A stretch of DNA of 64,000 bases, from NCBI GenBank assembly GCA_037176725.1, contig JAZBRS010000020.1, forward strand, positions 54,464,001 through 54,528,000. Direction: 5' to 3'. The notes under the pieces are model-generated. The model made no database searches. It saw nothing but the letters and a program-made list of their open reading frames with translations, and was not told the DNA's origin. Positions 44,762 through 55,435 of this stretch are shown here, one piece after another. The DNA comes from Posidonia oceanica (taxonomy: Eukaryota > Streptophyta > Magnoliopsida > Alismatales > Posidoniaceae). The position numbers and the translations under genes are program-made. Each line of letters opens with the position of its first letter. Positions within the stretch are counted from its first letter, which is position 1.

Positions 44762-45975
44762 TGTAATATCCTGATTTTCCATAATATAATTTGAGTTAAT
44801 TATTTTGGAAAATCATTCCCTGTTGCTGTTGCAGTTGTTTGTGGTGTGTTGGTGTTTGTGTGTCTCTAGTGGTTTTGTTTCTGGCTCCTTGGTGTTGTTT
44901 GGTGTGGCCGAGAGAAAGTAAGGGCTTGGTTGAAAGGAAGTTAGGGCTTGTTTGTGGTTTGTGGAGAGAAAGGGAGAGGAACGCAATTTCCCCGTTTTCT
45001 CTCCCACCACACGTGCCCTTCCTTCTCTTCTTTCTTCCCTTCTTTTTTTTCCTCATTTTTCTTCCGCCACCACCGACGACTGCTGCTGCCCTTATGGATC
45101 GCCGGTGGTCGGAGGAGGAAGAGGAGGAGAGGCCGGTGCTGGAGGAGGTACGGAAGCAAGCCAGAGAGAGGAGGGTGGTGCTCGTTGGCCAGAGGAGGCG
45201 GAGTTGTTCGTCAGCCGACCGGTGTGGAGGTTGGTTGCCAGTGTTGGTGCGTGTCCTCCCTTTCGTTTCCTTTCCTAAATTCATACCTAAGTGCTCTGAA
45301 TGCATGTGATCTAGCTGTAGACACTCCACTTTAGCCAAGGGGTCTCAGCTGGCTGGAGGCACTCTGGGAGCACTCTGGAAGCTGGTTTTGAGGTCTGGAA
45401 GCTCACCCTCCTTTAACCCTTAACCCTCTCCCATTCCAAAACCAGTATCATTCCCTAAAACCAAACCATCAGATCAAACCCAAACCCTCCTTAAACCCCA
45501 AACCCTGAACCTTCTAAAAACCCTCCAAAAATCCCATTTAAAACCTTAGAAAACCCTAGATTAAACCCTAGGTCAAACCCTAGAAGCCCTAGGTCACACA
45601 CACACAAAACCCCCCTCCAAACCTAAGCCTTTCACCTTCTTTCTCTTCCGATTATCCTTTTCCCTCTCCTGATTATCCTTTTTCGCTCTCCTGATTATTC
45701 TTTTCTCTCTCCTCCTTATCCTCCTTCTTTTCCTCTCCTTTTTTTCCTCCTTTCTTGCTCTCCAATGGGCCCACCTTATTCTCCTCTCTTCCCTCTATTT
45801 TATCCTTATTTTATTTTATTTTTATCCTATCCCATGCTATTCAATCTTTAATCTCTTTTCCTCCCTTCCTCTCTTTCTTTCTTTCCTTTTTCCTTTCTTT
45901 CTCCCTTTTCCTCTTCCAACACTAAACCCTAAACCCTACAATACTAAACACTAAACCCGAAGTCCTAAACACTAA

Positions 45976-46198
45976 CCAGCATGGTTACCGAAGTGGTCGG
46001 GGGCCCCCTCCACTATCCCTTTGGTCGCGGGTTCGATACCTGCCCCCCTCATGTTGTGTGGGATTTTCCCACACTCTCTTGCAGCTTGGGATTTATTCCC
46101 ACACCTTTGTGTTGCCCATAGGTTTCGATCTTGGGACCTGTGGGCTCTCTTGCATGGAAAAAACCAATAGGCTATCTTCAGTAGGTAAAAAAAAAAAA
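45976..46198 (+). mobile_element. tRNA-derived SINE, full-length copy with 16-bp TSD
   Basis: An A-box-like TGGTTACCGAAGTGG is near 45982-45996 and a B box GGTTCGATACC is at 46030-46040. The body ends in a 12-base poly(A) at about 46187-46198. The flanks are AAGTCCTAAACACTAA (45960-45975) and AAGCCCTAAACACTAA (46197-46212), one mismatch in sixteen. This is the expected structure of a Pol III-transcribed SINE mobilised by LINE machinery. I do not recognise the family. Confidence 0.85.
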
Positions 46199-46374
46199 GC
46201 CCTAAACACTAAACCCTAAACCCTACAACACCAAACTCCAAAACCCTAAACCCTACAACACTAAACTCCAAAACCCTAAACCCTAATCCACATCAAAACC
46301 TTAACCTAAACCCCAAACTCTAATCCACATCAAAACCCCAACACTAAACCCTAAGCTCTAAACTCCAAAACCCT

Positions 46375-46560
46375 CCACTACCTTCTCAAGCCGCGGGTTC
46401 GATACCCGCCCACCGCACATTGAGTGGATTTTCCACTTTTTCTTGCATTGAGATTAATTTCCCTTCCTTCCGCCCATAGGTCTCGAACTTGTGAACTGTG
46501 GGCTTGCCTTGAAGAAAATATCCGTTAAGCAATAGTAGGTTAGGGTAAAAAAAAAAAAAA
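46375..46560 (+). mobile_element. 5'-truncated copy of the same SINE family with 13-bp TSD
   Basis: It starts inside the tRNA-related part at CCACTACC, keeps the B box GGGTTCGATACCC (46395-46407), shares GCCCATAGGT and later phrases with the copy at 45976, and ends in poly(A) (46547-46560). The TSD ACTCCAAAACCCT is exact at 46362-46374 and 46561-46573. The A box is missing, so this copy should not be transcribed by its own promoter. Confidence 0.85.
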
Positions 46561-47095
46561 ACTCCAAAACCCTAAAACCCTAAACCTAATCCACTCAAAA
46601 AACCCTAAACTCCAAAACCCTAAACCCTAATCAAGACCCTAATAAAATCCTAATCAAGACCCTAAAAAACTTAAAACCCTAAAACTTAAATCTAACCCAT
46701 GCAAATTCAAATCACAATTACAACCCAATTGAATCTAATCAAAGCCCCAAGCCTACTTAAAATGCAAAGCCCATCTTCAAACCTAATTAAGAACTAAAAC
46801 CAATTTGAATTTAACAATTAAAGTCAAAACCCACTTAAACAAATCAAAACTCATTTAAATTTAAAACCAACCAAAGTTACACATCCGAACTCATTAAAAA
46901 ACAAACTAAACCCCTAAACCCCATTTTAAGAAATCCTAAAACCCATTTAAAGCACAAAATCAATTTCAACTTGAATTTAATCAATTTAAACAATCATCAA
47001 CCAAATCCATTTAAACTAAATCAAACCTAAGCTAATTAAAAACAAAGCAAAAATCCAAATCAAGCCCAAGGCCCATTAAGCCCCTTTTTTTTCTT

Positions 47096-47160
47096 TTTTT
47101 CTTCTTCTCCTTCTTCTTCTTCTTCTTCTTCTTCTTTTTTCTTTCTTTTTTCTCTCTTTT
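47096..47160 (+). repeat. CTT microsatellite
   Basis: A run of TTC/CTT triplets in a wider pyrimidine-rich tract within LTR E. Confidence 0.9.
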
Positions 47161-48419
47161 CCACCCCTTTTTCCCTTCAGCCGGCCCAAGCCCACAATCC
47201 CTTCCTTCATTTCATTTTTCCTTCTTCCCTCTCTCCCGCCCAATCTTCCTCAAATGCCAACCTCCAACTCCTCTGCATCCACCCATCCTCTACAAACCAA
47301 AACCCAATTCCTCACCCCAATCCCACGAACCTAGACTAGACCGAACCCAGACCAGACCGAACCCAACCTCACCAGCACCCAAACCTCCCCAGAACTAGCA
47401 CCCAACTCTGCAGACCAAGCTCGCCTAAAAATCAGCACCCAACTCTCTCCCGAACCCAAGCACAAAACCAACACCGAAACCCCGAACCCAGGTGAACCTA
47501 GACCACCTTCTCGAACCTCTCCTCTCCCTCAGACTGGACCCAAACCTCCTCAGACCTTACAGCTCACCACAGACTTCCTCCAGCTCACAGTTCACCCAAG
47601 TCCACCCTCCATTTACTCCCACTGATGCCCCCAAGACTTCCTTGGCCAGCCTCGAACCAAGCCACCCTCTCAACAGTCACAGCCACCCTCTTGCCCCGCG
47701 TCACCACCGTCCGGCCTCGCCCCTCACACACAGAGACTGCCACAACCCAGATTTGCCTAGAAACTTTGGTTTGAGCAACGACTTCGTTGCCCAAGCTTCT
47801 GCCACCTCTCCAGACCTCGAGCCTCGTCCGCACTTGCGCCCAATAGCCCCTAATTGCTCGCGCAAGCCTTGAGCAACCCGTGATCCATTTTTGAACCCAA
47901 TGCACCCAACAAAACCGAAAGAATTCCCAACGGCTCAGACCACCACACCCCGATCTGAGAGCATGCTTAGCATCCTGTGAGTTCCCTCGAGCGATCCCCG
48001 ATCTCCCCACCACTTCTAGAGCTCCAGAACGCCCGGTTGACCCCTCTGCACCCACACTTCCAGAGCTGAGACCACCTTTGGGCCCGACGCAGCACAGCCG
48101 CTCCCTCGCCGTCCAGAATGCACCGCGCCGATCCCAGGAGCATGCTAGACCCTTTGCCAAGCTCCGCGACCGCTCCAGGCGAGCTCACCACCTCAGCCTT
48201 GCAGCTCCGGTGATCTCCGCATCGTCAGCCTGTTCCAGACAGCATCTCAGGTACCTTCTTCGTCCCGGAGGTTCGCCTGAACCTCCTGTTGCTTATCAGC
48301 CCATCACATGTGCTTTTCGTTGCCTGTGTGCGCTTCCAGAGGTTGCCAGACCTCTCTTCTTCCCTGCCGAGCACGCCGGCATGCGCGGAGCTCCACCGCT
48401 CTAATTTTCCTTCTGCATG

Positions 48420-49950
48420 ATACTATAGCAACGCACTGTTTTTTATTTTTGTTTCATTTACATTACAGTAAAGTACGTTAGTTTCTTACATTTGCATGTT
48501 AGTCCTATATTCATTTAAAATACTGTGCTTGTATATAGTTAGCTGTTTTATTTTCGTTTTAAATCCATGCCATATTGCTGTCTGACCCCTGATCTCATGC
48601 CTATTTGCGTTTGGGTCCTCTGCTCTTAAGTTAGCATGTGTTTATTTGGATTATTTGCAGCTTAGCCCTCAGTGTTTCTTTTATCTGCAATTTAATCCTG
48701 TCACAGTTGATATCTCATTTAATCTCTCATTTAACTATATTGCATTAATGAAAAATACTACAGCTTTGTTTATTTACTTTCCAGTCCCTCTGAACTGCTG
48801 TAGTTTCTGGCCATTTGCATCCAGGCCCTTGTGTTTATTTTATTTGTAATCTGGTCCTCTCCAGTTGATGAATGTCATTTAATTTCTTTTTCTTATCATA
48901 TTGCATTGCATAAATTGTTCGCAAATTCTTTAAATTACTTTTGGGTCCAACAACTGTGAATCCTCTTCTGTTTTTTTTCTTTGTTGTTTTGCATCTGGGT
49001 CCTTAAGCTTTTTGAAATCACATCTGGGTCCTTTGATTGTTAGATTTGATTTAATTCAGCATTTAGAACATTATTGCATTGCATAAAACCCCAGCATGTT
49101 TCTTTTATTGCATTCCAGTCCCTGAAAGTGTACTGTTCCTTGTGTTTTCTAGTTTTTAAGCCCTGGATTTTATTTTAATTACACTTAGGTCCTCTACACA
49201 TTAACTATGGCATGTGTTTGCTTTTTTGGACTTGCTGTTTGGTCCAGAGGCTTTTGTTATTTGCATCCAGGTCCTTCTGAGTTTCAAAGTGCCCCTCAGG
49301 TTCCTGTTTTGTTTTGCAGATAGGCCCTTAGCTTTTTAAAAGATTGCATGTTGGTCCTTCCAATGTTATTTTGCTTCCATGTAGTTTTCTTCTGGCTTTG
49401 CTTTCAAACCTAGAGCCTGTTTAGGTTGCACCCAAGTTTTTGAACATTACTGTGACTTTGCATGCTTGTTTTCTTTCTGGATTTGCTATTTAGTCCTGGT
49501 TTTCCTGAAAATTGCACATAGGTCCCTGCGACTATCTTTTGTGGTTTTTAAATGCTTTTTGGCTTTGTTTCTCTTGTCCAAGCTTTTCCAAAGTTGCATG
49601 AGGATCCCCTTTTTGGGATTTGTGCCTGTTTGCTGGTTTTTTGCATCTTAGCCCATAAGTTTTCTAAAAATTGCATTTAGGTCCTTTATTGACCAATTGC
49701 ATGTTTGCCTTGTATTTTTGTTGCATCTGTCCCCTGTTGCCCCCACACATTGTTGCACTTGCACCCTTGCATGCACTCATCACATTTGCACTGCATTTTT
49801 GCCATGTTTTGCACATAAGCCCCTGCACTTTTCCCTATTTGCACATAGGTCCTTTTCTTGCACTTTTACATGCATTGCACCCATACATCATTGCACTTAG
49901 CATCTTAAAACACTTTTGAGCACCTTTAGCTCCCATGCAAGTGGGATGCC
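48420..49950 (+). repeat. Reiterated GCAT..GGTCC motif tract in LTR E
   Basis: Phrases such as TTGCATTTAGGTCC, TTGCACATAGGTCC and TTGCATCCAGGTCC recur every 40-100 bases. This is the inverted equivalent of 4225-5080 in LTR A. The small ORFs here are incidental. Confidence 0.7.
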
Positions 49951-50595
49951 CTGTGCTGCACACCCCTAGGACCTTTTTGCACTTAGATCCCTTCCTCTCC
50001 TTGGCCCTTGGGCCTTCTGCCTTGAAGCCTGGATATCTTCCGATCGGATCGTCGGATCTTCGCAATCAAGCTACCTGGATCATCCTGGCAGAGCAGACTT
50101 CCCTGCTGACCATAATTATCTTAGATCAGGCCTCAGATCTCCAAGGTAAGTCTTTCTGAATCATTGCATATCATTTGTTGCCTGTCATTCGCATTGCATG
50201 CATTGTTTTTCGCACCTTGTTTTCCGTGCATGTAGATTAGGGCTTCCCCTCTTGCCTATCTACTCTACTCCCTCTTTTCGCGTCTTCTTAGTGTCTTTGG
50301 GTTGAGTTTTCCCTCGGATTCACTACTGATCGCGGGCTTCTTCCCCCTTTTCCACGATCCAATTGCACAGCGAGCTTTGGGCAACATGCGAGACACATCG
50401 TGGGATGGTTTAGTGGGAAACAGTCACAGAATAGTGGTGATCCCTCCACTTGCTTCCTTTCCCCTTTGCAGGTCTTCACACCTGCATTGTGTGGTTCTTA
50501 TCCAATGTTTGTTTCACACTCACATCGCTTATCTCTCCTTTGCATCCGGGCTAGCAGCCTTAACTGCCCGATTGACGCCCGTCAAGTCGTCTAAT

Positions 50596-51015
50596 CTTCC
50601 CCTTTGCTTGTCATACCCCTGCATTGCGTGGCTTTTCCGATGTTTTGCTTTTACGATTGCATTGCTTGTTTTTTGCCTAGATCTGCCTTCCCCTTTACTT
50701 GTCATACCCCTACATTGCGTGACTTTCCTGGTGTTTTGCTTTCACGTTTGCATCGCTTGTTTTTCGCCCGAATCCGCCTTCCCCTTTGCTTGTCATACCC
50801 CTGCATTGCATGGCTTTCCTGGTGTTTTGCTTTCACGTTTGCATCGCTTGTTTGTCGCCCAGATTTGCTTTCCCCTTTGCTTGTCGTACCCCTGCATTGC
50901 GTGGCTTTCTCGATGTTTTGCTTTCACGTTTGCATCACTTGTTTTCCACCCAGATTTGCTTTCCCTTTTGCTTGTCGCACCCCTGCATTGTGTGGTTTTA
51001 CCGGCGTTTTGTTTT
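50596..51015 (+). repeat. 91-bp tandem array in LTR E (4.5 units)
   Basis: Units start near 50600, 50691, 50783, 50873 and 50963 and contain CCCCTTTGCTTGTCATACCC, GCATTGCGTGGCTTTC and GTTTTGCTTTCACG. It occupies the place where LTR A has its 30-bp hairpin array. Overlapping open frames in all three frames (for example 50302-51036) are due to the repeat. Confidence 0.85.
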
Positions 51016-51232
51016 AACCGCTTGCATTTGCATTAGAGCAGTGATGCTTACTGCCTGGAGTTCTCACGAACCAGGGTTCGCCCGATTTAGAACACAAACA
51101 GTGCTGCTGAGCACTTAGATAGCACGTTTAATTCCTTGCACGCATTTCAACACTTAGAGCACACACTTGAGCATCTAATTAGGCATTCATGGCACTTAGG
51201 CATCCAAAGCATGCATTTTCCCTCAAAAGCGA

Positions 51233-51363
51233 GCGTAAGCCTAGAAAGACCGCTTCTCGGGCGTGTTGGGGGTGCCTAACACCTTCCCCACGCGTAACAG
51301 GAGTCCTTACCCTTTCTCTGGCCTGCAATGACCCTTTTGCCCTCGTCCTTGGCACGAGACATC
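51233..51363 (+). other. Conserved LTR block, plus-strand copy in LTR E
   Basis: Inverse of the block at 2692-2832, with GTTGGGGGTGCCTAACACC and CGTAACAGGAGTCCTTACCC. It lies about 300 bases from the LTR end, as in the other copies. Confidence 0.8.
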
Positions 51364-51658
51364 CTCTTTGCATAGCATTTGCATTGAATTGCATCTTCTT
51401 GTGTGGCTTTGCATGTTTTTCATGCATTTCCCCAGTTTTCTCTGTCTCCTGACTTAATAGACATGGTGGCGACTCCCTTTTGTCTTTCCTTGCTTTTTCT
51501 TCTTCCCTTTGGCTTGTCGCCATTGTTTTCGGTGTTTTGAGTCGAGTTTCCTCCTTGGATCACCCGCTAATAGTGAACCTGGTCTTTCCGATGGGTGCAC
51601 GCGAGCTCTGGCAGCGTCCACGGACAATCGCTGAAGCTCCACGGGATCGCTACAGCTA

Positions 51659-52180
51659 GTGGCACAATTCTATTAGACAACCTTCCACTTCTTGTGATGT
51701 TCCCATGGCAATCACTAGCCTAATCTTCTCTTCCAGCACTAGTTGGAACTGTGTTAGTGGAAGCTTATTCTTTATCATGCTGTGTGGCATTGTGAATATA
51801 GGCTTATCTGGTGTCGGCTTCTTGATGAATGGTGCAAACGGCTTAGGCTCGATGGGCCTCGGTTATAAATTCATTGGAGTCTGAAAGATTGATGAGGGTG
51901 GTGCTGTGTTAATCTACAAGATGGATGGGGTTGAAGAGCTTGGTGCTAGTGTCTTGAAAATCGTTGGAGGATTTGGAGGAGGCCTCCGAGCATATGATTA
52001 TGATCAAGTGGTGGTTCAAATGTTGGATGATGTTGATGGGCTTGGGGCCAATGTTATGAAGATAGGAACTAGATTAGCTAGTGTCCCTGGTGTAGTTTTG
52101 AGGAAATAGTGTGGGGAAGTGGAGATTTGGATGTAGGAGCCCAGAGTGGTGCTTGAGCTTCATGAATTGGCATTTTTAAG
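51659..52180. other. Unassigned 0.5-kb segment between LTR E and copia LTR
   Basis: By position it should continue the gag or leader of element 2, but I see no clear match to 19890-21330. A 67-codon plus-strand open frame (51906-52109) is rich in G, L, V and D without a known motif. Nothing firm can be said. Confidence 0.4.
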
Positions 52181-53414
52181 TGTTAGGATCAAGTCGCTAC
52201 TCTAGAGGGGAGGTGAATAGAGTATTTAAACTTTTCTTATATCTTTGAAATATTATACTTAACTTTACTTAGGCAAATATATTTAAGCAATCAACAAAGT
52301 TGTATTCTACTTAAATCATACACAGAAGAGGGAGAGAGGCAATGAAATTTAACACACAGATGTATAGTAGTTCAGCCAACCTGGCCTAGTCCACTCCCAA
52401 ATCCCCTCTGGAGTTCCCTTAATCTTATATCAATGTAAATTACACTTACTTGATGAAGATTAAAGCCTCCTCTGTAAATCCAGTAGAGCCCTTCTCACAG
52501 CTAGAGATGTAATCACCTTGTTATAACAAGCTTATACAGACAATATCTCTTTTGATCTCCTAGAACAGAATTTGGCACTTTGAAGACAATGAAGCTCTTT
52601 TTGGCTAACTTGGGAGAATTCTCACTAAAGATGGGAAATAAGCTTAGCAAAGGGTAGTATATGATATGATCAGTGTTGATCTGCTTTAGGGGGTCCTTGG
52701 GGGTCATATTTATAGGTGTAGCAAGGTCTGGGTTTGTGTCTAACGGATAGTACAACGTTCACAAATGACTAGTATATTCGGTGTCCCGAAAACGATTGGT
52801 CGACCGAAAATCTCCAACATTCGACTAAATCGGTATCCCATTTTATATCAGTGTTTCGAATTTATTCTGGGCTGTAAATTCTCAGACCTCGATAACGGTG
52901 TACCAGTAGATCATTTGGATATCTCCAAATATCGGTATACTGATATAGATCGGTTTTCCGTTTAGGCTCTAACGGTCATATTTAAATGATTTTTCTCTGA
53001 AGCTCAGCTTCGGTATACCAGTCAATATTGGGATGCCGATTCTGACTTGACTTTTAAGCTTTAGGATTCTTCTAAGTGTTTTCCTCTAGTTCGGGTATGG
53101 ATATTTTCCTAGAAGTTTTGGGATGTCTTGGGAGATCTTTTACATCCATTCTTGAAGTACATCAATGAAGAACAATTTACATATGAATTATTACAACATG
53201 AAATAATATTGTCTTGGATTTCTTCTTGTCTTCATGTAGTCTCTGATGTAGAATTCCCTTCTGCATTCTATGCTTTACTTGGTATTCTTCACAGGTTGAC
53301 TTCCCTTAGATATTTCACCTATCTTAATATCAATTGAAGAATATTTTCTCAAGTAATATCATTAGTTCCATTTGTTATCATCAAACTTAAATATATCATA
53401 GATTATTTTCAACA
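52181..53414 (-). repeat. 3' LTR of the copia element (1.23 kb)
   Basis: On the minus strand it begins at 53414 with TGTTGAAAATAATC and ends at 52181 with GATCCTAACA, directly after the polypurine tract. The segment CTCTAGAGGGGAGGTGAATA near its end is a familiar phrase of this copia group. The left flank is TTAAG. Small ORFs inside are not supported. Confidence 0.85.
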
Positions 53415-53431
53415 ATCTCCTCCTTTTTGAT
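53415..53431 (-). other. Polypurine tract of the copia element
   Basis: On the minus strand CAAAAAGGAGGAGAT immediately precedes the LTR start TGTTGAAAAT. Confidence 0.85.
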
Positions 53432-54322
53432 GATGACAAAACTATGCATTAACATATCCATTTTAAAACTTTCTCCCCCTATTAGTAGGCATAATATAAA
53501 TTTGATAATCATATGAATAACTTAAACTTTGTATTAATGCTCCCCCTGTCCATAAGCCTAGATAAGCATAAATTAAATTGATAATTTGATAATCACATAA
53601 TGATAGTTTCAATTTAATATTCATGCTCCCCCTAATTATAGGCTTTGATTCATATATGATTTCATGTTAATTTTTCTTTCAATTTAATATTCATGCTCCC
53701 CCTAACTATAGGCTTTGATTCATATATGATTTCATGTTAAATTTTCTCCCGCTTTTTGTCATTATACAAAAGGTTTTAACTCAGTCAGAATATATTTAAA
53801 ATCATGATTTTACACCACATTCTTGATAAGATGCAATCTAAGATAATGTTCCAAACTGAAATATTTTTCTAGATATGTTTCATACATCAAAAGAGATACC
53901 AAAACATTCATATATATCAATCAAATGAATGTCAAATATCAATCAAATATTTCTATAAGATGAGTATTTGAACTCAGAATTATATAACCATTCTCTTCCT
54001 TAAGATATCAATCAGATATCTAATTCTTTTTTTTTTCAATATAAGTTAACCAATATTACTATGAATATCATCCATATTTAAGTAATATGTATAGAATCTA
54101 AAATCATTCAAGAAAAGATTCATATAACTCAAAAAAAAAAAATTTTGTTTAGAGCATACAAAACGTAACCATAAATCATATAACCAATGTTTAGCAACAT
54201 TCCATGTCATATAAAATATAGGTAATGTCAACATATCCCATATCATATAAAATATGAACCATGTCAATAATACAAGCCAGAATATAGTTTTCAAATACAT
54301 AACAGTAAATAAAAAACAACAA
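53432..54322 (-). other. A/T-rich non-coding region between env-like ORF and 3' LTR
   Basis: It includes two near-identical 80-bp stretches (about 53600-53660 and 53675-53745, with CATGCTCCCCCTAA and GCTTTGATTCATATATG). No coding sequence is supported; 54046-54387 is an A/T-rich chance frame. Confidence 0.6.
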
Positions 54323-55435
54323 TCATTGGCTAGATGGAGGAGGTGGATGTCCTTGGAGATATTGCATAATCTCTGAGTGTTGATCATTCATTCTCTTCTC
54401 AATTTTGCTTTGCCAATCATCAACTATGTTTTGCCAATCACAGGCAGCTGCAAAATTCGCTCCTTGTCGGAGTTTGATTTCTTCTATTTCTTTTCTCAAC
54501 TGTTCAATTTCTTCCTTGTTATTGTCCTCATCTTCTTCTTCCGAGCTCTCAACTTCAGGTATTTGAGTGCTTGAGGAAGAGGGTTGGACACTCTTGAGAG
54601 TCTTGGCTTTCTCCAATGCTTGCTCCATCTTTTCTATGGTGATATTATCTATGGGTTTGGTTTTAATGGGAAGGGTTGGCTCATTTTCTAATGGAACACT
54701 ATAATTAATTAAAAGGTATGTAAGAATAGGTCCAAAAAATAACTTGGTCTTTACGTGTGTCATATAGTGGATTATGACACGATACCACTTAACAGGTATC
54801 TTTTTGATAATTGCATATACCGCGTTGCATGTAATACTATTTAATTCATCAAAATGTCCTTTCTTTTGGATGATATTGGCAGCAAGAATATATGCTATTA
54901 TTCTAGATACCCGAGTCAATTGATTAATTTTATTTGGAATAAAAGTACACTTTTTATTTAAGGAAATGGTTTTATTTATTTCTACATATGATAAACCTAA
55001 TTCCTCAACAGTTAAAGTAATGTCTAATCCTGAAGATGGAATTTTTAGTAGTTGTCCTATGAGTATCTCATCAAAAGTGATCTCTATACCTAATAGGTAA
55101 GAATCATAAGTATTAGCCGAAATTCCTAAGTTGGCATAGAACTGTGATATTAGGTGAGGATAATACTTATTATCGCCAATACAAGCTAGAAATGGAGTTA
55201 GAGATAGGACTTGAAAAAGAGAGCCAATATGTCCCAAAGAATCGAAGTTCACCTTCCGGCTGGTGAGGACCTCTCTGTTGGCGAACAGATCCCAATGAGC
55301 TTTCATGGCAGCCTTGTCGACGAAGTGGAGAAATTTGTTTCCATGTGTGTGGTCGTCGGAGGAGGAGTCGTCGGAGTGGGCGACGGAGGGAGCTTTCCTC
55401 TTAGGCTTCTGCGCCATGCTCTTCTTGGGTGCCAT
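54323..55435 (-). CDS. Env-like/plant transposon-domain ORF of the SIRE copia element (370 aa, open)
   Basis: An uninterrupted 370-codon frame from ATG at 55435 to a stop at 54323. The N-terminus is basic (MAPKKSMAQKPKRKAP), then an acidic serine run with DDSSSDD. Residues about 30-230 include FLACIGDNKYYPHLISQFYANLGISAN-like wording typical of the putative plant transposon domain family also found in SIRE and Athila ORF2 proteins. Residues about 295-335 form a charged coiled coil (EEEDEDNNKEEIEQLRKEIE), and the tail is proline-rich. I see no obvious signal peptide or membrane span. It lies 817 bases after the end of pol on the same strand. The frame is intact although pol is badly broken. 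Function is unproven; nuclear targeting from the basic N-terminus is only a guess. Confidence 0.75.
   Translation of the reverse strand: MAPKKSMAQKPKRKAPSVAHSDDSSSDDHTHGNKFLHFVDKAAMKAHWDLFANREVLTSRKVNFDSLGHIGSLFQVLSLTPFLACIGDNKYYPHLISQFYANLGISANTYDSYLLGIEITFDEILIGQLLKIPSSGLDITLTVEELGLSYVEINKTISLNKKCTFIPNKINQLTRVSRIIAYILAANIIQKKGHFDELNSITCNAVYAIIKKIPVKWYRVIIHYMTHVKTKLFFGPILTYLLINYSVPLENEPTLPIKTKPIDNITIEKMEQALEKAKTLKSVQPSSSSTQIPEVESSEEEDEDNNKEEIEQLRKEIEEIKLRQGANFAAACDWQNIVDDWQSKIEKRMNDQHSEIMQYLQGHPPPPSSQ

Larger units (their letters stand above)
45400..46720 (+). repeat. AAACCCTAA-rich (telobox-like) tract in LTR E
   Basis: The phrases AAACCCTAA and CTAAACCCTAAACCC recur many times, including a local 36-bp repeat at about 46200-46290. 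This resembles degenerate plant telomere repeat and the telobox promoter motif. Two SINEs inserted here at 45976 and 46375. Confidence 0.75.
44762..51658 (+). mobile_element. Plus-strand solo LTR, family E, about 6.9 kb
   Basis: It begins TGTAATATCCTGATTTTCC at 44762 inside the gag of element 2, and reaches GGGATCGCTACA at 51654. GTGGC occurs at 44757-44761 and again at 51659-51663, separated from TACA by GCTA. No PBS follows its end and no internal region precedes it, so it is best read as a solo LTR. Most of it is homologous to solo LTR A in inverted orientation: C/T-rich tracts, the reiterated motif tract, the conserved block (51233-51363) and an internal PBS-like motif (51467-51476). The first 500 bases differ from LTR A. 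Two SINEs lie inside. Confidence 0.75.

Noticed and set aside
45061..45309. Open frames in 44839-45338 on both strands looking like an exon with LTR promoter
   Set aside because: The region lies in the 5' part of LTR E and is low-complexity C/T-rich; no domain or consistent frame is seen.
45976..46198. Possible tRNA gene
   Set aside because: A and B boxes are present but the rest does not give a cloverleaf, and poly(A) plus TSD show a SINE.
47492..47872. 126-residue proline-rich plus-strand frame
   Set aside because: It lies within C-rich LTR sequence, with an equally open 191-residue antisense frame (47585-48160); no motif supports either.
50302..51036. 244-residue open frame on the plus strand
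   Set aside because: It covers the 91-bp array and adjacent LTR E sequence; overlapping frames are open too, and the homologous LTR A does not keep it.
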